Source of the DNA: Fibrobacteria bacterium AD312
Lineage (GTDB): Bacteria > Fibrobacterota > Fibrobacteria > Fibrobacterales > Fibrobacteraceae
DNA length: 64,000 bases
Direction: 5' to 3'
NCBI GenBank assembly: GCA_001462345.1
Contig: LIUM01000011.1
Coordinates: forward strand, 32,173 to 96,172
Made by a program: the position numbers and the translations under genes. Within the stretch, counting starts at the first letter, position 1, and each line of letters starts with the position of its first letter. Below are positions 48,709-58,140 of the stretch, piece after piece. A model generated the notes under the pieces. That model did no database searches. It saw only the letters and a program-made list of their open reading frames with translations, and had not been told where the DNA came from.

Positions 48709-50099
48709 AAACTTTTAACGCCATCTTTTGGATTATGTGCGTCGCTGGCGCCTTATTTTGGGCGTGTACTACGAACGTGGCTGGAGGAGTAACGGAAGAA
48801 ACGAACTCTATTGCTGGAGTGATTTATAATTCAGAACAAAAGGTGGCAAGCGGGGTAGAAGTTTTAGCTCGTTCTGTGGCAGATACTACCAAGCTATATA
48901 AAGATACCACAGACAGCAAAGGCTCCTTTGCCTTTAAGTTTAAGGAACAAGGGCTTTATGGGGTCTCTGCTAAAACAAGTGAACTTGCTTATTATGAATT
49001 AGTAGAATATAAAGGGGTAACCTTAAATGTAGAGGCTTCTCTTAATAAATACACTTCATTCACTGGAAAATTGACTTTAAGTGGTGCTGTTTATAATGAA
49101 CCTATTCAAGTCTTTATTCCTGGATCTCCTTGGGCTGTTTATACTAACGAGAATCTTGAATTTGAGATAGATTCAGTACCTGAAGGTTCTTATTATGTCT
49201 ATGTGCGCTCTCCTGATCAGACTCGCTTTAATGATGCTTATTTCTGGGTCTCTTTATTACCAGATACGTTAAAAGGTTCTCAAGGGCCATTGCCTACCTC
49301 TCTTGCAACGAGTGCTCCATCGGATGATAAAAATGCTGTTTATGAATCAGAGAATAGTGTATTTAACTTTAGCTGGACTATTCCAATGTCTTCAGAATAT
49401 GGGCTTGTGGGCTGGTGGCCTATGAATTATATCTCTAAAGATTCCTCTTCGATTCAATATATTAGTGATGCAAGAGGCCGTACCGATGTGGGTGTTGTTT
49501 ATGGAAAGGCCTTCTTAGATTCTGGCGTGTTAGGGCAGTCTCTTGTACTACGTGGGTCAAATGATTTCGTAGTCATCGAAAGTGATCGTGGCGTTTTAGA
49601 TAAGGCGACAGCTCTTACATTAGAAGCTTGGGTTTATATAGAAAACTTAAATGAAACAGAAGATGTTTCGAATTATCGTAAGAATTTGATTGGAAAAGTA
49701 GGTTTTGGAAACCCAGATGATCGTAGTGTATTTAGTCTTGCGATTATTAAAAATGAATGTGAAGTGGAAGGTTCTCCAGTGCTTGCTTTCTTTATTGCGA
49801 ACGGTTCTGGAACAAGTTTAGATTGTGCAAATGCTGTGGTGGATTCTAATGCCATAAAAGTGGGCGAGTGGTTATATACGACTTCCGTTTGGAATGGGCA
49901 AACCTTGTCTTTATATGTGAACGGTGTTTTAGTGGCTTCTAAAGAAGTTTCTGTGGATATTTTGGTTCCAAGTATTGAATCGCTTTACTTTGGAAAAGAA
50001 AACTTGAATTTTAGATTGGATGAAGTTCGCTGGAGTACAGTCGCTATATCTGCATCCGATGTTCTATATAGATATTATAATCAAGGAGGTGTCCAATGA
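48705..50099 (+). CDS. Lipoprotein with regulatory-like fold and LamG domain
   Basis: 464 residues. Lipobox GALFWAC (Cys21) followed by TTNVAGGVTEETNS, very like the sequence after the lipobox of the PL1 lipoprotein at 35565. Residues about 35-190 form carboxypeptidase-regulatory-like beta-sandwiches (IAGVIYNSEQKVASGVEV, DSKGSFAFKF). Residues about 230-460 are a LamG/concanavalin-like domain (GLVGWWPMN, LTLEAWVYIENL, FRLDEVRWS), which usually binds sugar or protein. Overlaps both neighbours by ATGA, forming a three-gene unit. Confidence 0.87.
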   Translation: MKTFNAIFWIMCVAGALFWACTTNVAGGVTEETNSIAGVIYNSEQKVASGVEVLARSVADTTKLYKDTTDSKGSFAFKFKEQGLYGVSAKTSELAYYELVEYKGVTLNVEASLNKYTSFTGKLTLSGAVYNEPIQVFIPGSPWAVYTNENLEFEIDSVPEGSYYVYVRSPDQTRFNDAYFWVSLLPDTLKGSQGPLPTSLATSAPSDDKNAVYESENSVFNFSWTIPMSSEYGLVGWWPMNYISKDSSSIQYISDARGRTDVGVVYGKAFLDSGVLGQSLVLRGSNDFVVIESDRGVLDKATALTLEAWVYIENLNETEDVSNYRKNLIGKVGFGNPDDRSVFSLAIIKNECEVEGSPVLAFFIANGSGTSLDCANAVVDSNAIKVGEWLYTTSVWNGQTLSLYVNGVLVASKEVSVDILVPSIESLYFGKENLNFRLDEVRWSTVAISASDVLYRYYNQGGVQ

Positions 50100-50623
50100 T
50101 GACCCAAGACCTACAAGAAGAAGTCGCATTTTGCGAAGTGAATGAGCATGGCCGTCTATTGAATGCCAATAAGCGGTTTTGCAGACTATTTGGCTTTGAC
50201 GAAAATGATGTCGCATGGCATTATGTTAAAGATCTTTATCGCCATGACAAAGATTGGGACGCCTATCAAAAGTGTTCTCCAGAACGTGGTTCTAATATTC
50301 GTTTTGTGGCACGCTTAAAGAATAGAAAAGGCCGAAGCTTTAAATGCAGCATTTCTAGAGATGTATATCAAGATGACTCTGGTCGGATTATTTATCGTAA
50401 CCGAATTCAAAAAGTTTTAGAATCTTCAAAGGATACTTCAGATATTTTAACTGGGCCTTCTTCTTCTGAATCCTCGTTTGTCTATTTGGCAAAATGTGTT
50501 TCTTGTGCAAAGCAATTAAAGATTAGTGCTTCGCATCGAGATAGTCGTTTGCCTATTTATTGCCCTGAATGTGCTGCCGTTTCTTTTTCTAACCATTTTC
50601 AATCAAAAGAAATAGCGCTTTAG
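50096..50623 (+). CDS. PAS domain protein with C-terminal zinc ribbon
   Basis: 175 residues. Residues about 5-108 read as a PAS domain (VAFCEVNEHGRLLNANKRFCRLFGF, RNRKGRSFKCS..., YRNRIQKVLES). After a Ser-rich linker the C-terminal part has CVSC and CPEC pairs about 24 residues apart, a zinc-ribbon. There is no kinase, GGDEF or other output domain. The ATG overlaps the lipoprotein stop. A small cytoplasmic sensor or adaptor acting with the TIGR02147 protein is an inference. Confidence 0.8.
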   Translation: MMTQDLQEEVAFCEVNEHGRLLNANKRFCRLFGFDENDVAWHYVKDLYRHDKDWDAYQKCSPERGSNIRFVARLKNRKGRSFKCSISRDVYQDDSGRIIYRNRIQKVLESSKDTSDILTGPSSSESSFVYLAKCVSCAKQLKISASHRDSRLPIYCPECAAVSFSNHFQSKEIAL

Positions 50624-50666
50624 AATTATTTACTCGCCCTTCTAAAAATCCTTTGATTAATTATTT

Positions 50667-50695
50667 ACACCGTCAATTTGGCGGTGTTTTTTTTT
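50667..50695 (+). terminator. Terminator of the TIGR02147/lipoprotein/PAS operon
   Basis: Stem ACACCGTC / GGCGGTGT (one T-G pair) with loop AATTT and eight T. Confidence 0.92.
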
Positions 50696-50934
50696 GTCTT
50701 ATTATACAACAAAAAGGGGTTTCTTTTTGAGATAAAATGGGCTCTTTTTGAAACAGGAGATGAAGAAAAATCAATTAAGAAAAATGAAAGCAGGAACGAA
50801 AACTGGCGAATCTGAGTTGTATTTGGCTCTTTGAGTATGAACTGGCATGAAGTCTTAGAATCGAGTTCTGTTTGGCAAGATTATTGCGATAGTAAAAGCG
50901 TAATAAGGCTATTTTCTCAAAAGAGGTGTTAATT
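50696..50934. other. clpB leader region with a possible short upstream frame
   Basis: No long gene. A 31-codon frame (ATG at 50837 to TAA at 50932) ends two bases before the clpB ATG, has only a weak ribosome site and no similarity I know. No CIRCE-type inverted repeat is seen. A GGAG at about 50756 sits too close to the ATG at 50760 to be a convincing start. Confidence 0.35.
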
Positions 50935-53478
50935 ATGTCTGATTTTTCGAATGAAAGTGAAAAGATTTTAGGTAAAGCTCAAGAATTGATGGATAAGAAA
51001 TCTCATTCTTATCTAGGTTCTATTCATTTGGCTTGTGCTCTTGTGGATTATCCAGATGCGCGTTTGAAAAATTTATACAAATCCAAAAATGTCAAAATTA
51101 AAGAACTACGCACTCGCTTAGATTCTATTCTCGATTCTGTGCCCAAAGTCGCTGGCGTGAATCCAGAGGCGAGCCCAGATAGCGATTTAAATCGTGTTTT
51201 GAGAGCCGCGATTCAGGCGGCAAGGCAAGTTTCGAGAACGGCTTCTCCTAGCGACCTTTTTGTGGCTCTTCTTCGTTTTGCTTCTAATCGTCAGTTAGTG
51301 AAAATATTTGAAGAGGCGGTAGGCTCTGCTGAAGTGGTAGAGACTTGGTTATCTGACCCAATGTGCGCTGCTGCGGTGGCTGATGAACAATCTCCATTAA
51401 AACTCTATGGCCGTGAACTCGTGGAACTTTGTGCCGAAGGGAAGCTTGATCCTGTGATTGGGCGTGAAGACGAAATTCGTCGCATGATTTTGATTCTCGC
51501 AAGAAAAACAAAAAATAACCCTGTGTTAGTGGGGGATGCTGGTGTTGGTAAAACAGCCATTGTCGAAGGCCTTGCAGAGCGAATCTACAAGGGAGATGTT
51601 CCTGATGCTTTAAAAGGGAAAAAATTATTTGCTTTAGATTTGTCTGCCTTGATTGCGGGCGCTAAGTTTAGAGGCGAATTTGAAGAACGCTTAAAAGCCG
51701 TTTTAGAAGCTTTAGAAGAAGATGGCAACACGCTCTTATTTATAGATGAACTTCACATGATTGTGGGGGCTGGTAAAACAGAAGGAAGCATGGATTTAGG
51801 CAATATGTTAAAGCCTAAATTAGCTCGTGGAGAACTTCATTGTATTGGCGCTACGACCACTCAAGAATATCGAAAATATATTGAAAAAGATTCGGCGTTA
51901 GAACGTCGTTTTCAACCTGTTTCTGTTTTTGAACCTTCTGAAGACGAGGCTCTTTCCATTTTGCGTGGCATTAAAGAGGGCTTTGAAGCCCATCATGGCG
52001 TGCGTTTGCATGATAATGCTCTTGTTTCTGCAGTGAAGCTTTCTATTCGCTATATCGCTGACCGTAATTTGCCAGATAAAGCGATTGACTTGATTGATGA
52101 AGCGGCAAGCTTTGTGAAAACGCAGCTCGATACGGTTCCAGAAGCATTAGATAATTTACAGCGTAAAGAGCTCCAGTTGAAAATTGAGGAACAGGCGCTT
52201 TCTAAAGAAACGGATGATAAGAGCGCGAAACGTTTGAGTGAACTTAGAGAAGAGCTTGCTTTAACGAGTGCAGCGGTTTCTGAAATGCAAGAGCGTTGGC
52301 AAGAACAGCGCGCTAAATTCTCTGAATTAAAAGAAGCAAAATCTTCTTTGAAAAAAGCGAAAGAAGAGATGGAACAAGCAGAGGCTCACTACGATCTAAA
52401 TAAAGCGGCAGAGCTTAAATACAATACGATTGTGGGCTTAGAAAATCGAGTCAAACAGCTTGAAGAAGAGGCGCGTGCCGCTTCGCGGAACGGCGAACTC
52501 ACGCAAGAAGTGAATGAGGAAACGATCGCACTAGTCGTGAGCCGTTGGACAGGGATACCTGTCACGCGCCTCCGTGAAGGAGAACGTTCGAAATTATTGC
52601 TTTTAGAAGACCGCCTTCATGAACGCGTGATTGGCCAAGACGATGCTGTTAAAGCCGTTGCAGAAGCCATTCTTCGCAATCGTAGCGGCCTTTCTAGAGA
52701 AAATGCACCTATCGGCAGCTTCTTATTTTTAGGCCCAACAGGAGTTGGTAAAACAGAACTCGCGAGAGCTCTTGCTTATACGCTTTTCGATAGTGAAGAC
52801 GCTATGATTCGGGTGGATATGAGTGAGTATATGGAAAAACACTCTGTCGCTCGCTTAATTGGGGCGCCTCCAGGCTATGTGGGTTATGAAGAAGGCGGCC
52901 AGCTCACCGAAGCTGTGCGTACTAAACCATATAGCGTTGTACTTTTAGATGAAGTCGAAAAAGCGCATCCAGACGTCTTTAATACGCTATTACAAGTGTT
53001 AGATGATGGGCGATTAACCGATGGAAAAGGGCGTGTCGTCAGCTTTAAGAATACGATTGTCTTAATGACCTCTAATTTAGGCAGTCATTTGTTCCAGCAA
53101 GAACACCAAAAGGTTTCTTTAGAACAAGTCATGCCCGAACTTCGTCGTTTTTTTAGGCCAGAATTCTTAAACCGTTTAGATGAAACGCTCGTGTTTACTT
53201 CACTTTCTCGAGACCAGTTGCATTCGATAGTCAAACTCAAAGTGAATGCATTACAAGAACGTTTATCAAAGCAAGGCTTTTTAATGAGCGTTACGGAAGA
53301 GGCTATTGCTGCGATTGCAGAGAAATCTTATGATCCGCAATTTGGAGCCCGTCCTATCCAGCGTTATCTACAACGAGAATTAGAACGAGTGTTGTCTCAC
53401 GCGATCATTGCAGGAGAAGTGAAAACAGAAATTCCTTTTGTAGTAGATTACAAAGAAAAAACCTTTGTAATACAATAA
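50935..53478 (+). CDS. clpB: ATP-dependent chaperone ClpB
   Basis: 847 residues from the ATG at 50935 (GAGGTG upstream). Clp-N repeats at about 1-140, AAA+ module 1 with [13 protein letters not shown], a coiled middle domain ([13 protein letters not shown] ... [15 protein letters not shown]) that separates ClpB from ClpA, AAA+ module 2 with [14 protein letters not shown] and the C-terminal [15 protein letters not shown]. It pulls proteins from aggregates with DnaK. Length and order are normal. No heat-shock operator is visible, so regulation is unclear. Confidence 0.97.
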   Translation: MSDFSNESEKILGKAQELMDKKSHSYLGSIHLACALVDYPDARLKNLYKSKNVKIKELRTRLDSILDSVPKVAGVNPEASPDSDLNRVLRAAIQAARQVSRTASPSDLFVALLRFASNRQLVKIFEEAVGSAEVVETWLSDPMCAAAVADEQSPLKLYGRELVELCAEGKLDPVIGREDEIRRMILILARKTKNNPVLVGDAGVGKTAIVEGLAERIYKGDVPDALKGKKLFALDLSALIAGAKFRGEFEERLKAVLEALEEDGNTLLFIDELHMIVGAGKTEGSMDLGNMLKPKLARGELHCIGATTTQEYRKYIEKDSALERRFQPVSVFEPSEDEALSILRGIKEGFEAHHGVRLHDNALVSAVKLSIRYIADRNLPDKAIDLIDEAASFVKTQLDTVPEALDNLQRKELQLKIEEQALSKETDDKSAKRLSELREELALTSAAVSEMQERWQEQRAKFSELKEAKSSLKKAKEEMEQAEAHYDLNKAAELKYNTIVGLENRVKQLEEEARAASRNGELTQEVNEETIALVVSRWTGIPVTRLREGERSKLLLLEDRLHERVIGQDDAVKAVAEAILRNRSGLSRENAPIGSFLFLGPTGVGKTELARALAYTLFDSEDAMIRVDMSEYMEKHSVARLIGAPPGYVGYEEGGQLTEAVRTKPYSVVLLDEVEKAHPDVFNTLLQVLDDGRLTDGKGRVVSFKNTIVLMTSNLGSHLFQQEHQKVSLEQVMPELRRFFRPEFLNRLDETLVFTSLSRDQLHSIVKLKVNALQERLSKQGFLMSVTEEAIAAIAEKSYDPQFGARPIQRYLQRELERVLSHAIIAGEVKTEIPFVVDYKEKTFVIQ

Positions 53479-53503
53479 GAAGGAACTAATTACGGAAAAT
53501 CGT

Positions 53504-54202
53504 TTAGAGAGCGATTAAGGTATAAAGAGCAATTTGTTTTTGAGAATTGTTCTTTTCTAAAAGAATACCGATATCAACTTCTAAACGAAGCCGTACATTG
53601 GCAATTCTCAATTCTAATTTTGGCAAAAGATCAATCATAAAATCGTCTTGAATATTCCCTATGCTACCTGATGAATTCATTTCGACCATCGCTAAAAAGG
53701 TTTTTCCAATATGAAGAGTAGGCATAAAACCAACTTGTAATTTCATATAACCATCAGATCCTGTAATACCATCTAAAAAGCCAACACGGATTTCATAAAG
53801 GTTCGAAAAACGGCGAGCTACGTGAGTTTGCTGGCTATAGGTAAAAATAAGGCCACCACCATAATTTCTATTTAAAGCAAGGTAGGTGTCAATACCAATG
53901 TAAGAGTTGTAAGACAAATTGTACTTTGCTCCTAAATCAATGTTTCCTACTACATGTTCAAGAGCGTCGGGTGCTTCTACGAATAATTTACCACCAATTT
54001 CAATTTCGTTATTGAGGCGAGCCTGAAAATTAACAGGAAAATTTACATCAGAATGAAACCCCGTACGAAGGCCTATTCCAAACCCCATCTTATCATAAGT
54101 GCGAATTTCTGGGCCTAATGTGAAACGGGCGTCCCACATGCGGTCAAGAGCATGAGAATAAAGACTTAAAAAAGCAATTAAAAATAAAAGTTTTTTGACC
54201 AT
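53504..54202 (-). CDS. Outer-membrane beta-barrel-like protein
   Basis: 232 residues with a signal peptide (KKLLFLIAFLSLYSHA) and alternating strands such as MGFGIGLRTGFHSD, DLGAKYNLSYNSYIGID and LRIANVRLRLEVDIG. This is the pattern of a small outer-membrane barrel. I recognise no family. It converges with clpB (25 bp between stops) and is divergent from hisC. Confidence 0.65.
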   Translation of the reverse strand: MVKKLLFLIAFLSLYSHALDRMWDARFTLGPEIRTYDKMGFGIGLRTGFHSDVNFPVNFQARLNNEIEIGGKLFVEAPDALEHVVGNIDLGAKYNLSYNSYIGIDTYLALNRNYGGGLIFTYSQQTHVARRFSNLYEIRVGFLDGITGSDGYMKLQVGFMPTLHIGKTFLAMVEMNSSGSIGNIQDDFMIDLLPKLELRIANVRLRLEVDIGILLEKNNSQKQIALYTLIAL

Positions 54203-54245
54203 AGGGTTTAAATATTAATAAATTATCAAGTCGTAGGAGGTTTTT

Positions 54246-55343
54246 ATGATTGAAGCACGTCCGGAACTAGATAAATTATCTGATTATGTACCAGGAAAAT
54301 CAATAGAAGAGATTCGTACTCGCTATGGGTTAAGTAAAGTGGTAAAACTCGCCTCTAATGAAAATCCTTTAGGGGCTTCTCCTAAAGCGATGGAAGCCTA
54401 TATGAAAATAGCTTCTTCTGTACATTTATACCCTCGTGGAGACGCCCCTCACTTAGTGGAAGCACTCGCTTCTAAATATCGAGTAAAACATAATCAAGTC
54501 ATCATTGGTAATGGTTCTGACGAAGTGATTGATATGGTGGGTAAAGCTTTTATTCGCCCTGGAGACACGTGCCTTTCTTTAGAACCTACTTTTTCTGTTT
54601 ATCGCTCTGTGACGTATTCTTATAGTGGCCATTTTGCAAGCGTTAATGCTCTAGATCAAAAAGAACCACTCAAAGAATTAGCGAAAATAATAGATGATAA
54701 AACAAGAATTATTTTTATTTGTAACCCTAATAACCCCACGGGCGCCTACTTTTCTGAAGATGAAATCGTGCAGTTTATGGTACAAGTGCCTCGTCATATT
54801 CTTGTTTTTGTAGATGAAGCCTATTCCGAATTTGCAACGGCTGCAGATTATCCTAGTCTCATAAAAATGATTGATTTGTTCCCGAATTTACTCTTAAATC
54901 GCACGTTCAGTAAAATTTATGGCCTCGCTGGCTTACGTGTGGGCTATGCTATTTCGAGTGCTGAAGTGATTTCTAACCTATGGAAAGTAAAACCTCCATT
55001 TGATGTGAATTTGGCGGCACAAGAAGCTGCTCTTGCCGCTTTACAAGATACTTCCCATATTAAGAAAACCTTAGAAGTCACCGCGCAAGGAATCGAGTAT
55101 TTAACAAAAGCACTTTCTACTATGGGGTACCGTGTATTACCTACCCAAGCGAATTTCATTTGCGTTCATATAGGTGCAGATGCTAAAAAGATGGTTTCCT
55201 TTTTAGAAGAAAAGGGAATGATTATCAGAGCCCTTTCGAGCTTTGGAATGCCAGAATGGGTTCGTATTACAATAGGTAAACACGAAGAAAATCAATTCCT
55301 TTTAGAATGTGTTAATTTATGGAGAAATAATGGCAGAGATTAA
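54246..55343 (+). CDS. hisC: Histidinol-phosphate aminotransferase
   Basis: 365 residues. AGGAGG precedes the ATG with ideal spacing. PLP enzyme of histidine synthesis: KLASNENPLGASP, GNGSDEVIDMV, EPTFSVYR, FICNPNNPTG, VFVDEAYSEF, the PLP-Lys motif RTFSKIYGLAGLRVGYAI and the C-terminal WVRITIG. The next gene, the hisN-type phosphatase, starts 14 bp before its end, so successive steps of the pathway are coupled. Confidence 0.96.
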   Translation: MIEARPELDKLSDYVPGKSIEEIRTRYGLSKVVKLASNENPLGASPKAMEAYMKIASSVHLYPRGDAPHLVEALASKYRVKHNQVIIGNGSDEVIDMVGKAFIRPGDTCLSLEPTFSVYRSVTYSYSGHFASVNALDQKEPLKELAKIIDDKTRIIFICNPNNPTGAYFSEDEIVQFMVQVPRHILVFVDEAYSEFATAADYPSLIKMIDLFPNLLLNRTFSKIYGLAGLRVGYAISSAEVISNLWKVKPPFDVNLAAQEAALAALQDTSHIKKTLEVTAQGIEYLTKALSTMGYRVLPTQANFICVHIGADAKKMVSFLEEKGMIIRALSSFGMPEWVRITIGKHEENQFLLECVNLWRNNGRD

Positions 55344-56133
55344 AGAGCTCCTTGAGATGGCGTTAAAAGCCTCTTCTCTTGCAGAAGAACAGATTCTTAA
55401 ATATTATGGTTCTTCTTATGAAGTCTCTTGGAAAGAGGACCAAACTCCTGTCACCATCGCTGATCAAAAAGCCGAAGAAGTCATGCGTTCTTTTTTAGAA
55501 AAAGAAATGAAAGACATTGGTTTTATTGGCGAAGAATTTGGAATTCAAAATCCAGCGGCCTCGTACCAATGGATTATGGATCCTATTGATGGCACAAAAG
55601 CTTTTATCCATGGTGTTCCTTTATTTGGTACGCTCCTTGCTCTTTATAAAAATGGAAAGCCTTGCGTAGGCTTAATTCAATTGCCTGCCTTAAAAACTTG
55701 TTTATGGGCTTCTCAAGGTGCCGGTGCTTATGTGGATGGAAAACGTGTTCATTGCTCTTCGGTGAGTATTCTTGAGGAATCTCTTGTGCTTTCTGGCACG
55801 ATCAACACCATGGAAGATAAGGGATTGGGTGAGTCTTTTAAAACACTTCGCCGTGCTTCAAAATTATATCGTGGTTGGGGCGATTGTTATGGCTATTATC
55901 TAGTGGCGAGTGGCCGAGCTGAAATCATGGTGGATTCCGTTGTCTCTCTTTGGGATATTGCTCCCATGCCTGTGATCTTTAGTGAAGCGGGCGGCGTGTT
56001 TTCTACGATTGCCGGAGAAACATCTCTATTCAACAATCAAGGAGAACCAATCCACTCCATATACGAAGGCTATACAGGTCTTGGTTGCGCTCCCTCCGTC
56101 TATTCCAAAGCTCAAGAAATACTTTCAGAATAA
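55330..56133 (+). CDS. hisN: Histidinol-phosphatase, inositol-monophosphatase type (HisN-like)
   Basis: 267 residues from the ATG at 55330 (GGAGAAATA directly upstream). Metal-binding motifs of the IMPase family: FIGEEFG, WIMDPIDGTKAFIHGVP and the C-terminal WDIAPMPVIFSEAGG. The GTKAFIHG form is typical of histidinol-phosphatases. The start lies inside the end of hisC, which supports histidinol phosphate as substrate. This type replaces the HisB phosphatase domain in many bacteria. Confidence 0.92.
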   Translation: MAEIKELLEMALKASSLAEEQILKYYGSSYEVSWKEDQTPVTIADQKAEEVMRSFLEKEMKDIGFIGEEFGIQNPAASYQWIMDPIDGTKAFIHGVPLFGTLLALYKNGKPCVGLIQLPALKTCLWASQGAGAYVDGKRVHCSSVSILEESLVLSGTINTMEDKGLGESFKTLRRASKLYRGWGDCYGYYLVASGRAEIMVDSVVSLWDIAPMPVIFSEAGGVFSTIAGETSLFNNQGEPIHSIYEGYTGLGCAPSVYSKAQEILSE

Positions 56134-56327
56134 AGTTTTGAAAACAATGGCAACGTTTTAAAAAAACTTGTCGTTTTCTAATTCAGACTCTTTTTGATTG
56201 GTAAAAAAGCTCTTTTTTGTTGTTTTTTGAACATCACAAAAAACATGGTATACCCCTTAAACATTTGTCTTGGGTTATTTAGCTCATTTTCAGCCTGTTT
56301 TTAGATAAAAAATAAACAGAGTATAGT

Positions 56328-56377
56328 TGTGGTAAAAGTGATCCTATAATAGTACTTTATAAAGTGTCTACCACACT
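56328..56377 (+). promoter_or_regulatory. Overlapping inverted repeats before the QueD-like gene
   Basis: TGTGGTA (56328-56334) and TACCACA (56369-56375) are perfect inverted copies on either side of a TATAAT (56345-56350). A second, shorter hairpin AGTGT / ACACT with loop CTACC (56363-56377) uses the same right arm, so the two cannot form together. It lies 23 bases before the ATG. It does not fit the preQ1 riboswitch consensus. Role inferred. Confidence 0.35.
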
Positions 56378-56399
56378 AAAAAAATATAGGAGCGCAAGA

Positions 56400-56891
56400 A
56401 TGAAAGACAACAAATACAGATCTATAGTGAAATTAGATTTTCAATATGCACATCGTTTCATGAATTATCCAGGTGAAGCAAGCTATTTACATGGGCATTC
56501 TGGTTTACTCACACTTGAAATTGAAGGCGAATTAGACAAGCACAATTATGCTTATCCAGTTAAAGAAGCTCAAAAGCTAGCATGGGCCGTGGCCGACAAC
56601 TTTATGCATGCCACCATTTTCCAAGAAGGCGATCCGCTTTTTGATCTCGTTCTACAAGGCTATGAGAAAACAGGAATGAAGGGTACCACCAATCGCTTTG
56701 GTACACCTGCCAAAGTACTCGATCACGAATTAGTCAAATCGTTCCCTGAAAGCAGGCTTGTGCTCAGCAAAGGCCCTTCTACATGCGAATGGTTCTGTAC
56801 TGTATTTTATGAACTCTTAAAAGACAAGTTGAATATCAAAAAAGTCGAGTTCCGCTCTTCTTCATTGAATTGCGCTTCTAAAGAATTCTAA
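56400..56891 (+). CDS. QueD/PTPS family protein lacking the usual catalytic cysteine
   Basis: 163 residues from the ATG at 56400 (AGGAG seven bases upstream). T-fold 6-pyruvoyl/6-carboxy-tetrahydropterin synthase family: zinc ligands in YAHRF and LHGHSG, the DNFMHATIFQEGDPL segment and the Glu in TCEWFCTVFYELL. QueD has Cys four residues before the HGH motif; here that position is Ala (GEASYLHGH) and there is no Cys anywhere in the first 60 residues. It may use another general base, or have another reaction. No other queuosine or folate gene is nearby. A terminator follows. Confidence 0.8.
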   Translation: MKDNKYRSIVKLDFQYAHRFMNYPGEASYLHGHSGLLTLEIEGELDKHNYAYPVKEAQKLAWAVADNFMHATIFQEGDPLFDLVLQGYEKTGMKGTTNRFGTPAKVLDHELVKSFPESRLVLSKGPSTCEWFCTVFYELLKDKLNIKKVEFRSSSLNCASKEF

Positions 56892-56916
56892 TTGTTAAAA
56901 TCTTATTTGTAATGAA

Positions 56917-56946
56917 TGCTCACTTATTTTAAGTGGGCGTTTTTTA
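56917..56946 (+). terminator. Terminator after the QueD-like gene
   Basis: Stem GCTCACTT / AAGTGGGC with one G-T pair, loop ATTTT and six T. Convergent with the permease gene that ends at 56959. Confidence 0.88.
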
Positions 56947-56958
56947 TGAAATAATAGG

Positions 56959-58140
56959 TTACATATCCCCAGTTTTCAATTTGGATTTGTCTCTTAAGAA
57001 AGAAAGCAATAAGCCAAGCCCTAAATAAATAACGCTTTGAACTCCCATTTTTACTAGAAACACGGAGGCGTCTTGAATACCCGCGCCCATCTGTTCAATC
57101 GAAATCCATGCCGGCACCGCATAAGAACTTGGTAAAATAGCAGAAAGTGCTGCCATCCAGTCTGGGATTAAGTAGCGTGGCCAACTGAAATTAGAAAGGA
57201 ACAAAATAGGGATCGAGAGAAACAAGAAGATTTGCATGCCTGTTTCTCGACGTAGAAACACTTGCGATAAAACCATTCCTAAGTTGATCGAAGCCGAAAG
57301 AAATACAACAGCAAAGACAATCATCGGTAATGGTTCCCCGCGACGAGGAAAGTCAAATACGTTGTAGACCACAAAATGATAAAAAGCGATAAAGCAGGCG
57401 TAATGTAAAAAGTACGCTAAAGAGCGACCAAAATAGCGGTAGGGTAAGGATTCGTTTTCGGCAGCACTTTCTTGTTTTTTCTTTCGAAATTTTCGGTGAG
57501 CCCTCGCTCCGCCTAAAGTACAGATTCCGATTATTAATGATTGTTGTAAAATAAGAACTAAAACGCTTGGCACCACATAATTAGAATAACTCCCTGTTCT
57601 GTTATACAATGTCTGGATTTGAATAGGAAAGGGATCTCTCATGGCCATTGCACTTTTTGCAGGCACTTGTTTATCAAGAGCAATACGTTTTATTTTTGTC
57701 TCTGCTCCTAAAGTAAGGCCACTAGTTGCAAAAGCAGTACCAATGTTTCCATGAAGCATTACGTAAGCACCATGCGTAAAGACATTTAATGTCACTTTTT
57801 GGCCTGTACGTATATCGCGCTCCATATTATTGGGGATAATCATATAGCCATAAATATTTCCATCAGCCATGGATAATTTAGCTTGATGAATATCATCAAA
57901 TACATATTTCACATCAATCTGTTGCGCCGCTCTAGACATTTGGATTAATTGCCTAGACATGGCTGTTTTATCTAAATCCACAATTCCAACGGGAGCTTCT
58001 GTGACTACTTGTTTTAAATAAGGGGTAGGGTAGTAAAAAGCATAAATAAAACCAGCAATTACAAGCAACAACACCGCCGCTGGATCTGTAAAAAACAGTT
58101 TCCATTCAGAAAAAGTCACTTTTAAAAGACGCTTAATCAT
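56959..58140 (-). CDS. ABC-2 type permease of the export operon (second)
   Basis: 393 residues. One N-terminal helix, a large periplasmic part with the YbhR/YhhJ-type GIVDLDKTAMSRQLI, then five C-terminal helices (VPSVLVLILQQSLIIGICTLGG ...). The pair of permeases forms the membrane channel of an ABC exporter working with a membrane-fusion protein and TolC. The start overlaps the upstream permease by 8 bp. No ATPase gene is in the operon, which ends here. Confidence 0.88.
   Translation of the reverse strand: MIKRLLKVTFSEWKLFFTDPAAVLLLVIAGFIYAFYYPTPYLKQVVTEAPVGIVDLDKTAMSRQLIQMSRAAQQIDVKYVFDDIHQAKLSMADGNIYGYMIIPNNMERDIRTGQKVTLNVFTHGAYVMLHGNIGTAFATSGLTLGAETKIKRIALDKQVPAKSAMAMRDPFPIQIQTLYNRTGSYSNYVVPSVLVLILQQSLIIGICTLGGARAHRKFRKKKQESAAENESLPYRYFGRSLAYFLHYACFIAFYHFVVYNVFDFPRRGEPLPMIVFAVVFLSASINLGMVLSQVFLRRETGMQIFLFLSIPILFLSNFSWPRYLIPDWMAALSAILPSSYAVPAWISIEQMGAGIQDASVFLVKMGVQSVIYLGLGLLLSFLRDKSKLKTGDM

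Noticed and set aside
56363..56399. preQ1-I riboswitch before the QueD-like gene
   Set aside because: A small hairpin with an A-rich tail and a GGAG is there, but the loop is only five bases and lacks the conserved preQ1 loop sequence.
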